Below are positions 29,467 through 38,236 of a stretch of DNA of 64,000 bases, piece after piece. Below the pieces are notes generated by a model. That model was not told the origin of the DNA. It was given only the letters and a program-made list of their open reading frames with translations, and ran no database searches. Positions within the stretch are counted from its first letter, which is position 1. The number at the start of each line of letters is the position of its first letter. The DNA is taken from contig NZ_MSCW01000007.1 of the NCBI RefSeq assembly GCF_001981305.1, positions 124,001 to 188,000 of the forward strand. Reading direction: 5' to 3'. Position numbers and translations under genes: made by a program. Origin of the DNA: Marinobacter lutaoensis. Lineage in GTDB: Bacteria; Pseudomonadota; Gammaproteobacteria; Pseudomonadales; Oleiphilaceae.

Positions 29467-29690
29467 GGCCTTGGAGTCTGACCTCTTTGGCCGCGGACTC
29501 TGGGGGTGGCGCCGATGGGGGTAGGCGGTTTGAGGAAAAGAAGGGTTTGTGTGGGCTTAAGCTTCTCCTCCTCTCGCATTCACTCTCCAATACGACGGAC
29601 GGCCCTGGTTCATCGCCCGCGAGGGCGAAGAGGAGTAAACGGCAAAGACCATTAGTCTTCTCCGTTGGCAGGCATTGGGAGTCGGGACGA

Positions 29691-29790
29691 CTGGTGGGGT
29701 GCGGGTTTCAAAAGTGTGAGCAGCAGGGATGCTGCGATCAAGCCCCCATGGATGGGTTTACGGCGTCTTTTGAAACCCGCACCCCACCAG
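29691..29790 (+). repeat. Cloverleaf repeat, copy B: perfect 24-bp stem enclosing two GGA-loop hairpins
   Basis: Arms 29691-29714 and 29767-29790 are perfect reverse complements. The 52-base interior holds GCAGC-AGGGAT-GCTGC and CCC-ATGGAT-GGG, two small hairpins with ANGGAT loops, giving a three-way-junction fold. It sits in the 394-base gap between urea carboxylase and the gntR gene, about 70 bases before the gntR start. The rest of that gap (29467-29690) shows nothing recognisable. The design matches copy A at 13387-13492, so the two look like members of a dispersed repeat family. Confidence 0.8.
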
Positions 29791-29860
29791 CCGGCCCAGA
29801 GGCCAAACACCAAGCGAGCGGACCAAACCAAGAGGCCATCCGCCAACTAAGGGCAAGAGA

Positions 29861-30577
29861 ATGGCAACAAACACCAAAAGAAAAGAGTCCATGGCCGACC
29901 GGGTTTACGAAGCCCTGAAGGACGACATCTTCGAGTTCCGGCTGCTGCCGGGTGACAAGTTCAGCGAGGGCGACCTGGGCGCCCGCCTGAACGCCAGCCG
30001 CACGCCGGTGCGGGAAGCCCTGTACCGGTTGCAGCGGGAAGGCTACGTCGAGGTGCTGTTCCGCAGCGGCTGGCGGGTCAAGCCCTTCGATTTCCGCCAG
30101 GTGGAGGAGCTGTACGACCTGCGGGTCACCCTGGAGCGGGAGGCCATGCACAAGATCTGCGCCCTGCCGGAGGAACCGCTGGCCCTGCGCACGCTGACCG
30201 CCATCTGGAACCCCGACCACCCCTCCGAACGGGCCGTGGGCAGCACCGCCCGGGCCCTGGACGAAAGCTTCCACTGCGACCTGGTCGCCGCCGCCGGCAA
30301 CCGGGAGATGACCCGCATCCACCGGGAGATCACCGACCGGCTGCGCATCATCCGCCGCCTGGATTTCAGCCGCGAGGACCGGGTGGAAGCCACCTACGTG
30401 GAGCACGCGCAGATTCTCGAGGCGCTGCGCGCTGGCCATGCCCAGGACGCGGCCGAGCGGCTGACCCGACACATCCGCGCCAGCCAGGCGGCGGTCCGGG
30501 AGATCACCATTGAGCGCATCCGCGAGGCCGCCGAGGCCCACCGCCGCGGGCAAGAAATTGCCCAGGAGAGCCCGTGA
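29861..30577 (+). CDS. GntR-family regulator (FCD/FadR-type)
   Basis: 238 aa. The winged helix occupies residues ~10-75 (ADRVYEALKDDIFEFRLLPG, LGARLNASRTPVREALYRLQ), and an FCD ligand domain follows (LYDLRVTLEREAM, DESFHCDLVAAAGN, EHAQILEALRAGHAQDAAE), with the usual metal-binding Asp/His positions. It is the last gene after atzF and the urea carboxylase and probably regulates that cluster; repeated GTATAC blocks upstream of urtA and atzF are candidate sites. The ligand could be urea or allophanate, which is inference. An ATG at 29891 is an alternative start. Confidence 0.85.
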   Translation: MATNTKRKESMADRVYEALKDDIFEFRLLPGDKFSEGDLGARLNASRTPVREALYRLQREGYVEVLFRSGWRVKPFDFRQVEELYDLRVTLEREAMHKICALPEEPLALRTLTAIWNPDHPSERAVGSTARALDESFHCDLVAAAGNREMTRIHREITDRLRIIRRLDFSREDRVEATYVEHAQILEALRAGHAQDAAERLTRHIRASQAAVREITIERIREAAEAHRRGQEIAQESP

Positions 30578-30605
30578 ACCGGCGCCTGCCGGGAACTTAC
30601 AAACC

Positions 30606-30623
30606 GGTAGGAAATGTCTTACA
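30606..30623 (+). promoter_or_regulatory. GacA/UvrY-type upstream activating sequence
   Basis: GGTAGG-AAATGT-CTTACA matches the GacA box TGTAAG-N6-CTTACA at 10 of 12 fixed positions with the correct 6-base spacer. A further CTTACA half-site lies 22 bases upstream (30596-30601). It ends about 40 bases before the start of the GGA-rich RNA, with a -10-like TACAAA at 30650-30655 and no good -35, as expected for an activator-dependent promoter. Confidence 0.7.
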
Positions 30624-30660
30624 ACAGCCCTGGGGAATCTCCGGTTCTGTACAAAATGAA

Positions 30661-30869
30661 CATGGATAGAATGACGACTGTCAGGGATGACAAGCCAGCA
30701 GGGAACGTTGGCTCACGGATGAACACTCCAGGGATGGGAGTGACCCACGGAATGGGTTGTCAGGGACGATTGCAAGGATGATGCGCTCAGGACGAGCCAC
30801 CGCCTGAAGGACCAGGCAGGGGTCAGCCACGGAATACGAGGATGACACGGACGGTCATCCTCTTCCGTG
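30661..30869 (+). ncRNA. CsrB/RsmZ-like regulatory RNA (CsrA-sequestering)
   Basis: A non-coding ~210-base segment with 13 GGA triplets, most in hairpin loops. Clear examples are TGTC-AGGGAT-GACA, CACTCC-AGGGATG-GGAGTG, ACCC-ACGGAAT-GGGT, GCTC-AGGAC-GAGC and GCCTG-AAGGAC-CAGGC. It ends in a strong stem (GAGGATGAC with GTCATCCTC, extended by CACGGAA with TTCCGTG) whose loop is ACGGACG, although the T-run is weak. This architecture is that of CsrB/RsmY/RsmZ RNAs, which titrate the translational regulator CsrA/RsmA. The GacA-type box upstream agrees. Exact 5' and 3' ends are estimates. Confidence 0.82.
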
Positions 30870-30975
30870 CACGCCCCTCCCCCTTTTGCCTTTCACCCCC
30901 TGTGACGTGAACGTACCCGCCGCCGGCTGCCACCCGGCCATCGCACAACGACCTCACTCAGTCACAGGAGCTGTC

Positions 30976-31245
30976 ATGACACGTACCCCCGTTCTCGCAA
31001 CCCTGGTGTTGCTGTTCACACTGATCACCGGCCTGGCCCACGCCCAGGACGCCACCGTCAACATCAACACCGCGGACGTCGCCACCCTCGCCAGCCTCGA
31101 CGGCATCGGCGAAAGCAAGGCCCGGGCGATCATCGAATACCGCGAGGCCCACGGCCCGTTCGCCAGCCCCGACGACCTGGCCAAGGTCAAGGGCATCGGC
31201 ACCCGCACCGTCGAGAAGAACGCGCAGAGGCTGACCGTCCAGTAG
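30976..31245 (+). CDS. comEA: ComEA-family helix-hairpin-helix DNA-binding protein
   Basis: 89 aa from the ATG at 30976, which follows AGGAG; the open frame starts earlier but the upstream part covers the sRNA 3' region. The signal peptide is TPVLATLVLLFTLITGLAHAQ. The mature protein is a tandem helix-hairpin-helix: VNINTADVATLASLDGIGES and ASPDDLAKVKGIGTRTVEKN. Secreted ComEA-like proteins bind incoming DNA in the periplasm during transformation. In this genus-level group they are often orphan, so competence is not proven. Confidence 0.9.
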   Translation: MTRTPVLATLVLLFTLITGLAHAQDATVNINTADVATLASLDGIGESKARAIIEYREAHGPFASPDDLAKVKGIGTRTVEKNAQRLTVQ

Positions 31246-31367
31246 TCCCTCGCTATCCCCTCGCGGCGGCCCCCGGCCGCCGCCTTCCCCAAAGGTCGCC
31301 TGGCAACTGTGGCGCCGCCCTCGTATCATTTCCGGAAAACAACATCCGATCTCAGGGCCTCGGCACT

Positions 31368-32135
31368 ATGGTTGATCCGATCAAGGTATATCCCCCCAAA
31401 CCCGCCAAGGTGTACTACTTCGGCACCTGTCTGATTGACCTCTTCTACCCGGACGCGGGCATCGCCGGCGTCGAGTTGCTGGAGCGGCAGGGCATCGAGG
31501 TGATCTTTCCCCAGGGCCAGACCTGCTGCGGCCAGCCGGCCTACACCTCCGGCTACCATGACGAAGCCCGGGCGGTGGCGCGCGCACAACTGTCGCTGTT
31601 TCCGGAGGACTGGCCCATCGTGGTGCCGTCCGGCTCCTGCGGCGGCATGATGCGCAGGCACTACCCCGACCTGTTCCGGGACACACCGGACCAGGCCCTG
31701 GCCGAATCGGTGGCGGCCCGGGTGTTCGAACTGACCGACTTCCTGCTGAACGTCTGCCACATCCGGCTGGAAGACAAAGGCGAGCCGGTCACCGTCGCCC
31801 TGCACACCTCCTGCTCCGCCCGACGCGAGATGGGCGTGGCCGGTGTCGGCCCGGCGCTGCTGGGGCAGCTGCGCAACGTCACCCTGGTGGAACAGGCCCG
31901 GGCGGAGGAGTGCTGCGGCTTCGGCGGCACCTTCGCCGTGCGCCACCCGGAAATCTCCGCCGCCATGGTCAGCGAGAAGGTGGACACCCTTGTGGAGGCC
32001 GGTGCCAATACCTTCGTCACCACCGATTGCGGCTGCCTGATGAACATCGCCGGTTACGCCGAGAAAAACGGCCGGCCCCTGAACGGCGAGCACATTCTTT
32101 CCTTCCTGAACCGCCGCACCCGCGACCGGTCCTGA
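31368..32135 (+). CDS. lutA: L-lactate oxidation Fe-S protein LutA (LldE type)
   Basis: 255 aa. It carries two CCG (cysteine-rich) domains with TCCGQPAY near 48 and ECCGFGG near 181, plus conserved LHTSCSARREM and TDCGCLMNIAG, which bind a noncanonical cluster as in heterodisulfide reductase. LutA works with LutB and LutC to oxidise L-lactate to pyruvate. Those two genes lie 4.7 kb away on the same strand, beyond a Gld-type ABC transporter set, an unusual split of the lutABC operon. Confidence 0.9.
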   Translation: MVDPIKVYPPKPAKVYYFGTCLIDLFYPDAGIAGVELLERQGIEVIFPQGQTCCGQPAYTSGYHDEARAVARAQLSLFPEDWPIVVPSGSCGGMMRRHYPDLFRDTPDQALAESVAARVFELTDFLLNVCHIRLEDKGEPVTVALHTSCSARREMGVAGVGPALLGQLRNVTLVEQARAEECCGFGGTFAVRHPEISAAMVSEKVDTLVEAGANTFVTTDCGCLMNIAGYAEKNGRPLNGEHILSFLNRRTRDRS

Positions 32136-32164
32136 GCGACGCCGCCTTACCGAATTGTAACGCT

Positions 32165-32181
32165 CGGGGGCCCCGCCCCCG
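32165..32181 (+). terminator. Possible termination hairpin after lutA
   Basis: CGGGGGC-CCC-GCCCCCG forms a 7-bp GC stem 29 bases past the lutA stop codon. No T-run follows, so termination is uncertain, but it fits a boundary between lutA and the following ABC transporter genes. Confidence 0.35.
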
Positions 32182-32291
32182 CTTGAAGCCCCCCGGCGCC
32201 GCCCCTACGTTCTGGATCGGGCACACCCCCTGTGTCCGCGGACCAACCGTTTCGGTAGAAAAAGAACACAACACCAGAGCGGAGTATTCCC

Positions 32292-33206
32292 ATGATCCAG
32301 GTGGAAAACCTGACTCGCCGCTATGGCGATTTCACCGCGGTGGATAACGTGTCGTTCTCCATCGGTTCCGGTGAGGTGGTGGGGTTGCTGGGCCACAACG
32401 GCGCCGGCAAGACCACCATCATGAAAATGCTCACCGGTTATCTGGAACCCACCTCGGGCTCCATTCGGGTCGACGACCTGAGCCTTGGCCCCGACACCCG
32501 CCGAATCCAGTCCCGGATCGGCTACCTGCCGGAAAACTGCCCGGTATGGCCGGAAATGACGGTCATCGACTTCCTCCACTACCAAGCGGCCCTGCATGGT
32601 ATCCCGGAGGCGGAACGGAACCGGGCCGTGGCCAGGGCCATCACGAGGACCGACCTCAAGGCCAAGGCCACCAGCGACATCCAGACGCTGTCCCGGGGTT
32701 ACAGACAGCGGGTCGGCGTCGCCCAGGCCATCCTCCACGAACCGGACATTGTCATCCTCGACGAACCCACCAACGGATTGGACCCCACCCAGATTCACCA
32801 GATGCGCTCTCTGATCCGCGAGCTGGCGAAAACCTCCACCGTCATCGTTTCCACCCACATTCTCCAGGAAGTCCAGGCCGTGTGTGACCGGGTCCTGATC
32901 ATGCGGGCCGGGCAACTGGTGGTGGACAAACGCCTGGACGAACTGCGCGAGAGCGACCGCGTACGCCTGGTGACCGGCGCCGACGCCCGGCCGGCGCTGG
33001 CCCGGATCGAGCGCATCGACAGTGTCGAACCGGTCGGCGATCACGACGGCCGGTTCGAATACCGACTGCGGGCGGAGGAGCAGGTGCTGCCCCACATCGC
33101 CAGCGAGCTGGTGGCCGCGAACGTGCCCATTCTGGCGCTGACGCCGGAACACCGGGATCTGGAACGGGTGTTTGCCGAAGTGAACGGGGAGGTGGAACAT
33201 GGCTGA
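32292..33206 (+). CDS. ABC transporter ATP-binding protein (GldA-like)
   Basis: 304 aa. Walker A is GHNGAGKTTIMK near 36-47, the Q-loop region is RIGYLPENCPVW, the signature is LSRGYRQRVGVAQA, Walker B is IVILDEPTNGLDP, and the switch is VSTHILQEV. The best fit is the GldA/CcmA group that pairs with GldF/GldG-type permeases. The gene overlaps the next by 8 bases. In Bacteroidetes such genes serve gliding; in proteobacteria the substrate is unknown. An insertion between lutA and lutB is the simplest view of the arrangement. Confidence 0.92.
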   Translation: MIQVENLTRRYGDFTAVDNVSFSIGSGEVVGLLGHNGAGKTTIMKMLTGYLEPTSGSIRVDDLSLGPDTRRIQSRIGYLPENCPVWPEMTVIDFLHYQAALHGIPEAERNRAVARAITRTDLKAKATSDIQTLSRGYRQRVGVAQAILHEPDIVILDEPTNGLDPTQIHQMRSLIRELAKTSTVIVSTHILQEVQAVCDRVLIMRAGQLVVDKRLDELRESDRVRLVTGADARPALARIERIDSVEPVGDHDGRFEYRLRAEEQVLPHIASELVAANVPILALTPEHRDLERVFAEVNGEVEHG

Positions 33207-36078
33207 GATACTGAGCATTGCCCGCAAGGAGTTCCGGGGCTTCTTCGCCTCGCCCGCCGCCTACCTGTTCCTGGCGCTGTTCGCCGCCGCCTGCCTGTTT
33301 GTGTTCTTCTGGGGCGAGGCCTTCTTTGCCCGCAACGTGGCGGATCTGGAGCCCCTGTTCGACTGGCTGCCGCTGCTGCTGATTTTTCTGATCGCCGCCC
33401 TGACCATGCGCAGCTGGTCCGAGGAGCGCCGCGCCGGCACCCTGGAAAGCCTGCTGACCTCGCCGGTGAGCCTGTGGCAGCTGGTGCTGGGCAAGTTCCT
33501 GGCCGCCCTGGGCCTGCTTTGCATCGCCCTGCTTCTGACCCTGCCGCTGCCGGTCACCGTGGCCCTGCTCGGCCCCCTGGACGGTGGCCCAGTCCTGGGC
33601 GGCTACCTCGCCACCCTGTGCCTGGGCGCGGCGTACATCGCCATCGGCCTGTTCACCTCCAGCCGCACCGACAACCCCATCGTCGCGCTGATGGTGACGG
33701 TACTGATCTGCGGCCTGTTCTACCTGATCGGCTCCAGTCTGATCACCGGCCTGGCCGGCTATCACCTGGGGCAGTTTCTGGAACTGCTGGGCACCGGCAG
33801 CCGCTTCGATGCCATCAGCCGGGGCGTTTTGGACCTGCGGGACATTTACTACTACCTGTCCCTGACCGGCGTCTTCCTGGTGCTGAATGTGCACACCCTG
33901 GAAACCCTGCGCTGGCGGGGTAACCCGGTCTCCCGGCCACTGCGCCACTGGAACGCGGTGACGGCGCTGGCGGTGGTCAACCTGCTGGCCGCCAACCTGT
34001 GGCTGTATCCGTTGCAGTCCATCCGTCTGGACCTGACCGAGAACCACCTGTACACCCTGTCCGAGGCCACCACCCAGACCCTGGCGGAGCTGGACGAGCC
34101 GCTGCGCATCCACGGCTACTTCTCCGAGAAGACCCACCCGCTGCTGGCACCGCTGGTTCCCCGCCTGCAAAGCCTGCTGGAGGAATACCAAGTCCGGGGC
34201 GGCGGTAACCTCCGGGTCGAGTTCGTGGACCCGACCCGGGACAAGGAGGCGGAGGAAACCGCCGCCCGCCGCTACGGCATCCAGCCGGTGCCGTTCCAGA
34301 CCGCCAGCCGCTATGAGTCGGCCATCGTCAACTCCTACTTCGACGTGGTCATTGCCTACGGCGACGATTACGAGAAGCTGGGCTTCCGCGACCTGATCGA
34401 AGTGAAATCCACCGGCGAGGGCGATCTCAAGGTGGCCCTGAAGAACCCGGAATACGAGATCACCCGGGCCATCCATCGGCTGGTGCGCAGTTACCGCTCG
34501 GGCGCCGACACCTTCGCCGCCATCCACCAGCCGGTCACCCTGCACGCCTGGGTTTCTCCGAAAGCCAAGCTGCCGGAGGAGCTCCAGTCCCTGCGGGACG
34601 ATCTGGACGCCGTCGTTGGCGAGCTCAAGGACAAGGCCGGCGACCAGCTCAGCGTCGAGTTCCAGGACCCGGACGCCGGTGACGGTGAACTGGCTCGGAC
34701 GCTGTATGACGACTACGGCTTCAGCCCCCTGCTGGCCAGCCTGCTGGACCCACAGCCATTCTGGTTCCACCTGATGCTGGAAAGCGGTGACAGCCAGGTC
34801 CAAGTGCCGCTGCCGGCGACTCTGGACCGGGACAGCCTGCGCCAGTCCTTCGACGACGCCCTCAAGCGACTGGTCCCCGGCGCCCTCAAGACCATTGCCC
34901 TGGTCGCGCCCGATGGCCCGCGCTTCCAGGGGTCCGGCTACAACGCGCTGGTGCGCAGCCTGGAGGAAAACGCCCGGGTCGAACGCACCGACCTGGCCGA
35001 CGGCCGGGTGCCGGCCGGCACCGACCTGCTGCTGGTCATGAATCCGACGGGCCTGGACCAGAAGGCGGTGTTCGCCATCGACCAGTTCCTGATGCGTGGC
35101 GGCCGGGTGGTGATGGCGGCGTCGCCGTACCAGGTCAGCCTGGGCCAGAGCCTGACCGCCCGCCGCCAGGACACCGGCCTGGAGTCCTGGCTGCAACACC
35201 TGGGCGTGACCCTGGAGCCGTCGCTGGTGCTGGATCCGATGAGTGCCGCGCTGCCGGTTCCCAGCACCCGGGTCGTGGGCGGCCTCACCTTCCGGGAAAT
35301 CCAGATGCTGCCCTATCCGTTTTTCGCGGACCTGCGGGACGACCAGCTGAACCGGGACCACCCGATCACCGCGGGCCTGCAGCAGATGATCGTCAGCTGG
35401 GCCTCGCCGATCACACTGGATGAGGAAAAGACCGGCGACCTCAAGGTCACCCGGCTGATGGAAACATCCGGACGCAGCTGGACCCAGGACAGCGCCGAGG
35501 TACTGCCAGACTTTGAACGCTATCCGTCCCAGGGCTTCGACAGCCCCGAGGCACGGTCGCCGCAGCTGGTGGCGGTCGCCCTGGAGGGCGAGTTCACCTC
35601 GGCGTTCGCCGACCAGGATTCACCGCTGCTCGCCGGGGACGCCCTGAAGGGCGACACGCCGGCGGAGGACACCCAGGAGGACACCCAGGAGGACGACCAC
35701 CCGGCGGTCACCGCCTCCAGCGTCATCCGCAAGTCGCCGGAGTCCGCCCGGCTGGTGCTGGTCAGCAGCAGCTCGTTCGCCTCCGACACCATGCTCGACC
35801 TGATCACCCAGAGCCTGGGTACCGTCTACACCCAGCCGGTGGCCTTCATCCAGAACGCCGTCGACTGGTCCCTGGAGGACCCGGCCCTGCTGGCGCTGCG
35901 CGGCCAGTCCCGCTACGCCCGCACCCTGGCGCCGCTGACCCGTCAGCAGCAACGGGGCTGGGAGTATGCCAACTACGGCCTGGCCCTGCTCGGCCTGGCC
36001 CTGATCTGGCTGTGGCGCCGTTACATCCGCGCCCGTGACCAGCGTCGTTATCAGAAGATCCTTGCGGAGGTGGCGTGA
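33199..36078 (+). CDS. Gldg-family ABC permease fusion (GldF plus GldG), 959 aa
   Basis: The first ~240 residues are an ABC-2 type permease with about six membrane segments (AAYLFLALFAAACLFVFFWG, LLLIFLIAALTM). A central hydrophobic segment leads into a long periplasmic GldG-like ABC_transp_aux domain (LRIHGYFSEKTHPLLAPL, DLLLVMNPTGLDQKAVFAID). The final ~30 residues hold a C-terminal membrane anchor (YANYGLALLGLALIWLW). GldF and GldG are separate proteins in gliding bacteria and fused here. An acidic repeat, EDTQEDTQEDD, lies near residue 820. The gene sits between the ATPase and the DUF4340 gene with overlapping ends. Confidence 0.9.
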   Translation: MAEILSIARKEFRGFFASPAAYLFLALFAAACLFVFFWGEAFFARNVADLEPLFDWLPLLLIFLIAALTMRSWSEERRAGTLESLLTSPVSLWQLVLGKFLAALGLLCIALLLTLPLPVTVALLGPLDGGPVLGGYLATLCLGAAYIAIGLFTSSRTDNPIVALMVTVLICGLFYLIGSSLITGLAGYHLGQFLELLGTGSRFDAISRGVLDLRDIYYYLSLTGVFLVLNVHTLETLRWRGNPVSRPLRHWNAVTALAVVNLLAANLWLYPLQSIRLDLTENHLYTLSEATTQTLAELDEPLRIHGYFSEKTHPLLAPLVPRLQSLLEEYQVRGGGNLRVEFVDPTRDKEAEETAARRYGIQPVPFQTASRYESAIVNSYFDVVIAYGDDYEKLGFRDLIEVKSTGEGDLKVALKNPEYEITRAIHRLVRSYRSGADTFAAIHQPVTLHAWVSPKAKLPEELQSLRDDLDAVVGELKDKAGDQLSVEFQDPDAGDGELARTLYDDYGFSPLLASLLDPQPFWFHLMLESGDSQVQVPLPATLDRDSLRQSFDDALKRLVPGALKTIALVAPDGPRFQGSGYNALVRSLEENARVERTDLADGRVPAGTDLLLVMNPTGLDQKAVFAIDQFLMRGGRVVMAASPYQVSLGQSLTARRQDTGLESWLQHLGVTLEPSLVLDPMSAALPVPSTRVVGGLTFREIQMLPYPFFADLRDDQLNRDHPITAGLQQMIVSWASPITLDEEKTGDLKVTRLMETSGRSWTQDSAEVLPDFERYPSQGFDSPEARSPQLVAVALEGEFTSAFADQDSPLLAGDALKGDTPAEDTQEDTQEDDHPAVTASSVIRKSPESARLVLVSSSSFASDTMLDLITQSLGTVYTQPVAFIQNAVDWSLEDPALLALRGQSRYARTLAPLTRQQQRGWEYANYGLALLGLALIWLWRRYIRARDQRRYQKILAEVA

Positions 36079-36686
36079 TGAAACGAAACCTGACCCTGCT
36101 GTCCATCGTGCTGGCGCTGCAACTGGCCCTCGCCGGGCTGGTCTGGAGCACCCAGGCGGCCACCCCGGCCGCCAGTCACGCGCCCCTGCTGCCGGACGTC
36201 GACAAGGCCACCGAAATCACCCTGGTGGATCCGGACGACGGCAGCCTGACCCTGCGTCGGGTGGATGGTCAATGGCAGCTTGACGACGGCCAGAAGGCCG
36301 ACGCCGACACCGTGGCCCAGCTGCTGGACCGGCTGGCGGCGTTGAAGGAAAGCTTCCCGGTGGCCCGCACCGAGGACGCCCGCGCCCGCTTCAAAGTGGC
36401 GGATGACCATTTCCGCCGCAAAGTGATCCTGCGCGACGGCGACCGGCCCCTGGCCACTCTGCTGGTCGGCTCCGCTCCGGCCATGGGGGAAAGCCACGTG
36501 CGCCTGGCAGACACCGACCCCATCTACCGGGTGGCGCTGCCGGTGTACGACCTGCCGGTGACCGCCGACCACTGGCGCGCCCGGGAACCGAAGCCGGCCG
36601 AGGCTGCCGACACGGACACCGGCGAGGCTGAGGACCCGCCTGCCCAGGCCGGTGCCGCCAGCCAGAATTCGCCCGAGGGCGAATGA
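36078..36686 (+). CDS. DUF4340-domain periplasmic protein
   Basis: 202 aa from the ATG at 36078, spaced 7 bases from GGAGG; an adjacent GTG at 36075 is less well spaced. It is a membrane-anchored protein (TLLSIVLALQLALAGLVWST) followed by a periplasmic domain that resembles DUF4340 (LTLVDPDDGSLTLRRVDGQW, DRLAALKESFPVA). DUF4340 genes routinely follow GldA/GldFG-type transporters. It is shorter than many members because only one repeat is present. The final ~30 residues are acidic and low complexity. Confidence 0.8.
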   Translation: MKRNLTLLSIVLALQLALAGLVWSTQAATPAASHAPLLPDVDKATEITLVDPDDGSLTLRRVDGQWQLDDGQKADADTVAQLLDRLAALKESFPVARTEDARARFKVADDHFRRKVILRDGDRPLATLLVGSAPAMGESHVRLADTDPIYRVALPVYDLPVTADHWRAREPKPAEAADTDTGEAEDPPAQAGAASQNSPEGE

Positions 36687-36808
36687 CCTGTCGGGGTGGT
36701 GCCCGGGGCGCCACCCCAGCCCTGCCCCGGGTGGCGGAAAGTCGTGTGGACAGACGTGCCCGGGCGCCGTAAGGTGAAGCCAAAAAACGACGACCGAGAA
36801 CGGCAGCC

Positions 36809-38236
36809 ATGACCACGCACCCGCCACACTCCGACGCCCGCCATTTCCACGAACGCGCCCACGCCGCCATCCACGACCCGAAGATCCGCCAGAATTTCCG
36901 GCGTGCCATGGACGGGTTGATGAGCAAACGCAAAGCCGCCTTCGACGGCTGGGACCTGGAGGCCCTGCGAACCCTCGGCGCCCACATTCGTCTGCGGGCA
37001 CTGGCCCACCTGCCCGAACTGCTGGAGCAGCTGGAACGCAGGCTGACCGAAAACGGCATCCAGGTGCACTGGGCCGTGGACGGCGACGAGGCCTGCCGGA
37101 TCGTGCGCGACATCTGCGTGGCCCGGGGCGCGAAGCGCGTCATCAAGGGCAAGTCCATGGTGTCCGAGGAAATGGAGCTCAACCATTACCTGGCACAGGA
37201 GGGCATCGAAGCCCTGGAGTCCGACCTGGGCGAGTACATCGTGCAGCTGGCGGACGAGACGCCGTCACACATCATCATGCCCGCCATTCACAAGAACACC
37301 GGCGAGATCTCGGAGCTGATGCACGAGAAAACCGGCACCGAGCGCTCCCACGATGTGGAATACCTCACCGCCGCCGCCCGCCAACAATTGCGCGAGAAGT
37401 TCATGAACGCCGATGTCGGCCTCTCCGGCGTCAACTTCGCGGTGGCGGAAACCGGCACCCTGTGCCTGGTGGAGAACGAGGGCAACGGCCGCATGACCAC
37501 CACGGTGCCGCCCTGCCACATTGCCGTCACCGGCATCGAGAAAGTGGTGCCCAGCCTGGCGGACGTGTCCGCGTTGCTGGCGCTGTTGACCCGTTCCGCC
37601 ACCGGCCAGCACATCACCACCTATTTCAACCTGATTTCCGGCCCCCGCAAGCCCGGCGAGCTGGACGGCCCGGAAGAGGTACACCTGGTGCTGGTGGACA
37701 ACGGCCGCTCCGCCATCTACCAGGACGACGAACTGGCCGACACCCTGCGCTGCATCCGCTGTGGCGCCTGCATGAACCATTGCCCGGTGTATACCCGGGT
37801 GGGCGGCCACACCTACGGCACCACCTACCCCGGCCCGATCGGCAAGATCCTGATGCCTCACCTGATCGGCCTGGACGAGGGCCGGCACCTGCCCACCGCC
37901 TCCAGCCTCTGCGGCGCCTGCGGCGAAGTGTGCCCGGTCCGGATCCCGATTCCGGACCTGCTGGTGCGCCTGCGCCGCGAGTCGGTGGACGGAGACCGCC
38001 TGCACCCGGCCCGTGTCCCCGGCCACGGCGCCAAGCGCGGCGCCACCGAGGCCCTGATCTGGAAAGGCTGGTCCTGGCTGCACGCCCGCCCCGGCCTGTA
38101 CCGGCTTGGGACCGCCGTCGCCGCTCGCCTGCGCCGGCTGCAGCCAAACCGGGCCGGCGCCTGGACCGACTACCGCACCGCGCCGAAACTGGCGGCCAAG
38201 ACTTTGCACCAACGCATGAAGGAGCGCGCACAGTGA
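36809..38236 (+). CDS. lutB: L-lactate oxidation Fe-S protein LutB
   Basis: 475 aa. Residues ~60-290 are the LUD domain (GAKRVIKGKSMVSEEMELN, TETGTLCLVENEGNGRM-type block). The C-terminal part has two 4Fe-4S motifs, CIRCGACMNHCPVY near 314 and CGACGEVCPVRIPIP near 369. LutB carries electrons from lactate to the respiratory chain with LutA and LutC. It overlaps lutC as GTGA. Its natural partner lutA is 4.7 kb upstream. Confidence 0.93.
   Translation: MTTHPPHSDARHFHERAHAAIHDPKIRQNFRRAMDGLMSKRKAAFDGWDLEALRTLGAHIRLRALAHLPELLEQLERRLTENGIQVHWAVDGDEACRIVRDICVARGAKRVIKGKSMVSEEMELNHYLAQEGIEALESDLGEYIVQLADETPSHIIMPAIHKNTGEISELMHEKTGTERSHDVEYLTAAARQQLREKFMNADVGLSGVNFAVAETGTLCLVENEGNGRMTTTVPPCHIAVTGIEKVVPSLADVSALLALLTRSATGQHITTYFNLISGPRKPGELDGPEEVHLVLVDNGRSAIYQDDELADTLRCIRCGACMNHCPVYTRVGGHTYGTTYPGPIGKILMPHLIGLDEGRHLPTASSLCGACGEVCPVRIPIPDLLVRLRRESVDGDRLHPARVPGHGAKRGATEALIWKGWSWLHARPGLYRLGTAVAARLRRLQPNRAGAWTDYRTAPKLAAKTLHQRMKERAQ

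Noticed and set aside
36687..36808. Terminator before lutB
   Set aside because: A GGGGTGG...CCACCCC stem exists but has no T-run and several alternative pairings, so it is not listed as a terminator.
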